Below, in pieces: positions 63,213 to 64,000 of a DNA stretch of 64,000 nucleotides. Every line of letters starts with the position of its first letter. Within the stretch, counting starts at the first letter, position 1. The position numbers and the translations under genes were made by a program. The notes under the pieces are model-generated. The model saw only the letters and a list, made by a program, of their open reading frames with translations, was not told where the DNA came from and ran no database searches. The stretch is taken from positions 372,001-436,000 of the forward strand of contig JAGTJM010000006.1 in assembly GCA_020747015.1 (NCBI GenBank), given 5' to 3'. The DNA comes from Pyrenochaeta sp. MPI-SDFR-AT-0127 (Eukaryota > Ascomycota > Dothideomycetes > Pleosporales > Cucurbitariaceae).

Positions 63213-64000
63213 ATGGATATCCTCAACCTCCCATCTAATCAGGAGAGATGTCACAACACTTACGGCTACCTTGAAACCCGCTCTCCATCCAGCAAGACAG
63301 TTTTCTGCACTCTGGCTATCATTGTCTTAACCATATGTATAGAGGTTCTCGCAAACGGAAGACTGGACTACTGTAACGCTACAGAGAAACAGGACGAAGA
63401 AGAGGCGTCAATATTAGTCACTGAAGCTCCTCTAGAGTCTTCAGCAATAGCACCCATAACAGCGATGACTGTCTCTGATCAGCCCCAGCTGCAACCAGAA
63501 ATACAAGCCGAATCGCAAGCTATGTCCGAGGTCGATGACCCGCATACGACGAAGATAGATTCCGACGCGACAAAACCTGACCTCCCACCACGCGCGTTTT
63601 GCTGCTATGAAGATCCTTCGCCACTCATCCGCGCAAACCGTCTCGTAGTAGGGACGATCCTCTTCAGCCTCGTCCTCGCGGTCTTCATCATTCGCATCCA
63701 AGAAGCCACAACACGGCCTTACATAGACTTTCTCTGCTGGAGCATCATACACCCTCCACCGCCGAACTGGACAGCCATCGTTTTTCTTAACATCATCCCC
63801 TTTACATGTGCTGCTTTCGCATTTTTGCGAACACTGGTGGATTGTGTTCTTGTGCGATGGGGTACAGGATTGTCATATGATACGAAGAAGATCCAGCGCT
63901 TTTGGACGCCTTTGATGCCGTTTATGATTATATTCTGTGCAGGATACATGCTCTTGGAGTGTTTCAAAGTCCCAATTGCGTGTTTGATGGGAGATAGAGA
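63213..64000 (+). CDS. Multi-pass membrane protein, partial, runs off the right edge
   Basis: From the ATG at 63213 the frame stays open for all 262 remaining codons. Four hydrophobic stretches are seen: TVFCTLAIIVLTICIEVLAN, then RLVVGTILFSLVLAVFIIRI, then a third around WTAIVFLNIIPFTCAAFAFL and a fourth around LMPFMIIFCAGYMLLECF. Between the first and second lies an acidic Ser/Gln/Ala-rich loop of about 80 residues. The segment FCCYEDPSPLIRANRLVVG is distinctive, but I do not recognise the family. Start is chosen as the first ATG; no upstream exon was needed. Confidence 0.6.
   Translation, partial: MDILNLPSNQERCHNTYGYLETRSPSSKTVFCTLAIIVLTICIEVLANGRLDYCNATEKQDEEEASILVTEAPLESSAIAPITAMTVSDQPQLQPEIQAESQAMSEVDDPHTTKIDSDATKPDLPPRAFCCYEDPSPLIRANRLVVGTILFSLVLAVFIIRIQEATTRPYIDFLCWSIIHPPPPNWTAIVFLNIIPFTCAAFAFLRTLVDCVLVRWGTGLSYDTKKIQRFWTPLMPFMIIFCAGYMLLECFKVPIACLMGDR

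Noticed and set aside
1..64000. tRNA, rRNA, CRISPR array, intact transposon or virus-derived gene
   Set aside because: I looked for B-box-like GGTTCGA strings, repeat-spacer arrays, terminal repeats and transposase or reverse transcriptase motifs and found none that held up; a computed search could still find a tRNA.

Overview
This is a stretch of nuclear chromosome from a filamentous ascomycete (Pezizomycotina; Dothideomycetes is a plausible guess but not proven by the sequence). The reasons are: short spliceosomal introns, mostly 45-65 nt, with GT...AG ends and CTAAC/CTGAC-like branch sites; gene families typical of the group (PTH11-like rhodopsin-domain receptor, NmrA, fungal ceramide glucosyltransferase, NoxC-type oxidase with EF-hand, Rtt109); and genes on both strands with no operons. 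I rebuilt the exon joins by hand. Every multi-exon gene listed keeps a continuous frame across all its joins, except the 5' end of the GID7-like gene, which I could not resolve.

Layout. 0-4.4 kb: the 3' end of a protein kinase, then a gene-poor, partly AT-rich stretch with a cluster of ATACGTT motifs. 4.4-10.7 kb: an unknown Ser-rich protein, then SPO11 (8 exons) divergent from CAC1, the large subunit of chromatin assembly factor 1. 12-17.5 kb: a LovD-like serine hydrolase, a STAND-protein relic and a membrane pepsin-like protein without catalytic aspartates. 18.8-28 kb: a 1194-residue disordered membrane protein, the mitochondrial ribosomal protein MRPL15 divergent from RTT109, and ceramide glucosyltransferase. 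28-39.4 kb: a small membrane protein, a quinone-oxidoreductase-like MDR enzyme divergent from an enolase-superfamily enzyme, an F-box-like protein, GID7/WDR26 and a secreted GH1 beta-glucosidase. 40-51.3 kb: a NAP/SET histone chaperone, a nucleotidyltransferase-like protein, an asparaginase fused to ankyrin repeats, NmrA, and the mitochondrial ribosomal protein bL19m. 51.6-64 kb: PMP3, a PTH11-like receptor, a cytochrome P450, a GNAT acetyltransferase, an alpha/beta hydrolase, a NoxC-type NADPH oxidase, and a multi-pass membrane protein that runs off the right edge.

How the genes relate. Most are unrelated housekeeping or accessory genes. Three belong to one chromatin pathway: RTT109 acetylates H3K56, a NAP/SET (Vps75-like) chaperone may be its partner, and CAF-1 deposits the acetylated histones. 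The right-hand 10 kb collects receptor, P450, acyltransferase, hydrolase and ROS-producing genes without a backbone synthase. No intact transposon, tRNA, rRNA or CRISPR array was seen. I did not find a convincing undescribed system. The best leads are the motif cluster at 3.3-3.8 kb, the linked H3K56 genes, the long intron in the asparaginase gene, and two unexplained open frames at 54.4 and 60.2 kb.
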